Of a stretch of 64,000 nt of DNA, positions 61,951-64,000 are shown piece after piece. Within the stretch, counting starts at the first letter, position 1, and each line of letters begins with the position of its first letter. The DNA comes from Pseudomonas sp. URIL14HWK12:I12 (GTDB lineage: Bacteria > Pseudomonadota > Gammaproteobacteria > Pseudomonadales > Pseudomonadaceae). Location: NCBI RefSeq assembly GCF_003097135.1, contig NZ_QEQL01000001.1, positions 310,001 to 374,000 of the forward strand. Reading direction: 5' to 3'. Position numbers and translations under genes: made by a program. The notes below the pieces were generated by a model. It did not search any database and had not been told where the DNA came from. It saw nothing but the letters and a program-made list of their open reading frames with translations.

Positions 61951-62655
61951 TTATGCATGAAAGCCCATGAAGCGCTCCGCGATCGCCTCGGCACTGGTAT
62001 CGGCCGGCTCGACCTCGTCTGTCAGTTGGCCGTTTTCGATGATCAGAATGCGCTGTGAAAGGGCACTGAGAAATTCGATGTCCTGTTCCACCAGGATCAC
62101 CCCCAGGTTCTGTTCCACGCGCAGGCGCTGCAGGGTTTCAATGATTTCGTCGCAGATCGATGGCTGGATGCCTTCAGTGGGCTCGTCCAGCAGGATGACG
62201 TTCGGTTGCCCGCACAGGCAGCGGGCCAGGGCCAGCAATTGCTGCTCCCCGCCCGACAACGCCCCACCGGGCTGGTCGAGCAGGCGGTGCAGGCGCGGGA
62301 AGTACGCGAGAATGCGCTCGATGGTGGCATCGGCTGCGGCGAAGTCCTTCACGCAACCCATGCGCAAATTTTCCCGTACGCTCAGGTAGGGGAAAATCTG
62401 CCGCCCCTGCGGCACATAGCCGATACCGGCGCGGGCGCGTTGGTGGGCGGCGGCCTTGGTCAGGTCTTGGCCGGCAAAATGCAGGCTGCCGGCCATGGCG
62501 GGGATTTCGCCCATCAACGCGCGCAGCAGGGTGGTTTTGCCCATGCCATTGCGGCCCAGCACACCGACGCAGGTGTTGTCGGCACAGCGCAGGTGGATGT
62601 CTCGCAACACGGGAATACGCCCATAACCGGCGGACAAACCGATGACTTCAAGCAT
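61951..62655 (-). CDS. UrtE-like ABC transporter ATP-binding protein
   Basis: A 234-residue ATPase of the branched-chain amino acid/urea type. It has LGRNGMGKTTLLRALMGEI (Walker A), LSGGEQQLLALARCL (signature), VILLDEPTEGIQPS (Walker B) and VEQDIEFLSALSQRILIIENG at the switch. It is the second ATPase of the importer, overlapping the UrtD-like gene by 8 bp. Urea or a short amide is the likely ligand, in keeping with the amidase and AmiC beside it. Confidence 0.87.
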   Translation of the reverse strand: MLEVIGLSAGYGRIPVLRDIHLRCADNTCVGVLGRNGMGKTTLLRALMGEIPAMAGSLHFAGQDLTKAAAHQRARAGIGYVPQGRQIFPYLSVRENLRMGCVKDFAAADATIERILAYFPRLHRLLDQPGGALSGGEQQLLALARCLCGQPNVILLDEPTEGIQPSICDEIIETLQRLRVEQNLGVILVEQDIEFLSALSQRILIIENGQLTDEVEPADTSAEAIAERFMGFHA

Positions 62656-63370
62656 GCTTGATCTCCTGCTTGCCCAAGTACGCTTCGCGTACAGCCGGGT
62701 CTTGGGTCACTTCGGCAAAGCTGCCCTGAGCCAGGATCGCGCCTTGGTTGAATACGGTGACGGTGCCTGCGATCAGGCGGATGAATTCCATGTCGTGCTC
62801 GACCACCACGACAGTGCTGTGGGCGTTGATTTCCTTGATCAGCGCGGCGGTCTTGCGCACTTCCTGGTAGGTCATGCCGGCGGCGGGCTCGTCCAGCAGT
62901 ACCAGCTCCGGGCGCGAGGCGAGGATCATGCCCAGTTCCACCCATTGGCGTTGGCCGTGCGCCAGGTCGCCCACCAGGCGCGAGCGCAAGCCAACCAGGC
63001 CGATGCGCTCCAGGGTTTGCTCGGCGGTGGTGCGGGCTTGGCTGGGTGCTTGCCGGCGGCTGGCGGCCAGGCGCAGGTTTTCCAGCACGTCCAGGCCGTC
63101 GAAGACGCTCGGCGCCTGGGTCTTGATACCGATCCCGAGCCGCGCCACCTGGTGCGGTGCCAATCCTGAAATACGCTGCCCCTTGAAGTGGCAGACGCCG
63201 CGCGTAGGCTTGAGTTGGCCACTGAGCATTTTGAAGAAGGTGCTTTTGCCGGCGCCGTTGGGGCCGATCAGGCAACGCAGCTCGCCGCGCTCAAGGTTGA
63301 AATCCACCGCCTTGACCGCGTGAACGCCACCGAAGCTGACGCCCAGGCCTTGGGTTTGCAACAGGCTCAT
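62648..63370 (-). CDS. UrtD-like ABC transporter ATP-binding protein
   Basis: A 240-residue ATPase of the same group. Walker A is GPNGAGKSTFFKMLSG, the signature is LAHGQRQWVELGMILAS and Walker B is LVLLDEPAAGMTYQEV. The sequence KTQAPSVFDGLDVLENL is a UrtD-type feature. ATG 63370 overlaps the permease stop by 4 bp. It is the first ATPase of the importer. Confidence 0.87.
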   Translation of the reverse strand: MSLLQTQGLGVSFGGVHAVKAVDFNLERGELRCLIGPNGAGKSTFFKMLSGQLKPTRGVCHFKGQRISGLAPHQVARLGIGIKTQAPSVFDGLDVLENLRLAASRRQAPSQARTTAEQTLERIGLVGLRSRLVGDLAHGQRQWVELGMILASRPELVLLDEPAAGMTYQEVRKTAALIKEINAHSTVVVVEHDMEFIRLIAGTVTVFNQGAILAQGSFAEVTQDPAVREAYLGKQEIKHA

Positions 63371-64000
63371 AGTGCGCGCTCCTGTGCAGGTGCCGGTTGT
63401 GGGCGGCGTTGGAACCCCCGTGCTATCCAACCGGTCAAGGTCGGCAGCAAGCCACGGGGCAGCAACATCACGAATGCCAGCAGAATCAGGCCGAGCACAA
63501 AACCGCTGTCGACATGCTGCTGCTCACCGAGGCGCGCCATCAGCGCCTGGATGCCGATGCACGCCAGGATCGGCCCGAACAGGGTCCCACGGCCACCGAC
63601 GATGACCCAGATGATGATCTGCGCCGATTGCGCCAGCCCGAACACACCCGGGCTGACAAAGGCGCCCCAGTTGGCGAACAGGCAACCGGCAAGCCCGGCA
63701 ATGCCGCCGCCCAGGCTGAACACGATCAATTTGTGCAAGCGCGTGTCATAGCCGAGCAAACCGGCGCGCTGTTCGTTCTCACGGATGGCAACCACCACTT
63801 TGCCGAAGCGGCTGGCCAGTAGCGCGCGCAGCCCCAGGTAGCAGAGGATCAACGCCGCGCCGATTACCTGGAACAGGGTTTCCGGGTCCAGCACGCGCTC
63901 AGGGTCGAATGGCATGTTGAGCGTGGGAATCGCCGGAATGCCGTTGAACCCGCCAAGCAGCGCGCTGCCGATGTGGTATTCAGCGCCTGAGGTTGAGTTC
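63367..64000 (-). CDS. UrtC-like ABC transporter permease, partial (N terminus beyond window)
   Basis: The frame is open from the right edge (64000) to its TGA at 63367-63369, giving over 210 residues. The visible part includes IGSALLGGFNGIPAIPTLNMPFD and continues with VVVAIRENEQRAGLLGYDTRLHKLIVFSLGGGIAGLAGCLFANWGAFVSP and WVIVGGRGTLFGPILACIGIQAL, typical of UrtC/LivM-type permeases. A Met at 63915 is internal, not the start. The binding protein and UrtB-like permease should lie beyond the edge. Confidence 0.85.
   Translation of the reverse strand, partial: NSTSGAEYHIGSALLGGFNGIPAIPTLNMPFDPERVLDPETLFQVIGAALILCYLGLRALLASRFGKVVVAIRENEQRAGLLGYDTRLHKLIVFSLGGGIAGLAGCLFANWGAFVSPGVFGLAQSAQIIIWVIVGGRGTLFGPILACIGIQALMARLGEQQHVDSGFVLGLILLAFVMLLPRGLLPTLTGWIARGFQRRPQPAPAQERAL

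Noticed and set aside
60714..61970. A 418-residue open frame on the plus strand opposite the amidase
   Set aside because: The opposite strand encodes a full amidase with its Ser/Lys residues; the plus frame is an antisense artefact.
1..64000. Search for IS elements, phage genes, tRNA, rRNA or CRISPR in the window
   Set aside because: None was seen: no transposase or integrase motifs, no regularly spaced repeats and no tRNA-like cloverleaf noticed.

Overview
The window is about 64 kb of GC-rich bacterial chromosome from a metabolically versatile gammaproteobacterium, most likely a Pseudomonas of the putida/fluorescens type. This is inferred from gene content: AmiC/AmiR amide sensing, an MtlE/MtlR-like polyol pair, a ribose operon with an internal rbsR, a DmlA/DmlR pair, and many LysR regulators. 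I see no rRNA, tRNA, insertion sequence, phage gene or CRISPR. Nearly every gene belongs to a small catabolic or uptake module with its own regulator, so the region reads as accessory nutrient-scavenging chromosome, and the modules are not obviously linked to one another.

Layout. 1-368: end of a dipeptide/oligopeptide-binding protein. 412-4514: aldo/keto reductase, hydroxyacid dehydrogenase (GhrA-like) and tartrate/D-malate dehydrogenase (DmlA-like), with a divergent LysR. 4772-20884: a large amine/GABA-type module. It has two very similar PotD-like binding proteins, a GMC oxidoreductase, two aldehyde dehydrogenases (one GabD-like), a GabT-like aminotransferase, a DadA/PuuB-like FAD oxidase, a bicupin, an HAD hydrolase and a second HAD protein without catalytic residues, a PotABC-like importer, and LysR and Lrp regulators. 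21090-27378: an MFS importer, IclR and RidA, divergent from an operon of a lactonase-family amidohydrolase, FAH hydrolase, HpaH-like hydratase and HpaI-like aldolase. 27434-33281: the ribose operon rbsBACRKD with a palindromic operator in front of rbsB.

33471-39325: a three-gene operon of a fused molybdopterin/FNR/ferredoxin enzyme of 1135 residues, an ornithine cyclodeaminase/mu-crystallin homologue and an AtoE-like carboxylate carrier, with a divergent LysR. This is the least familiar system in the window. 40396-42145: LysR and a divergent TauE/SafE exporter. 42186-45558: AraC regulator, mannitol/sorbitol-type binding protein and polyol dehydrogenase without the permease genes. 45643-51270: polar amino-acid-type ABC importer, M20 amidohydrolase (carbamoylase type), DUF1989 protein and XRE-cupin regulator. 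51791-55514: codB, a PucR regulator and codA. 55667-57052: GntP-type carrier. 57521-64000: an operon running in from the right edge with an UrtCDE-like ABC importer, amidase, AmiC, AmiR and an iron-dependent alcohol dehydrogenase.

Genes within modules are tightly packed, often with 4-bp ATGA overlaps, supporting co-transcription. Functional names come from reading motifs and remembered family sequences; no database search was run, and substrates are inferred unless stated.
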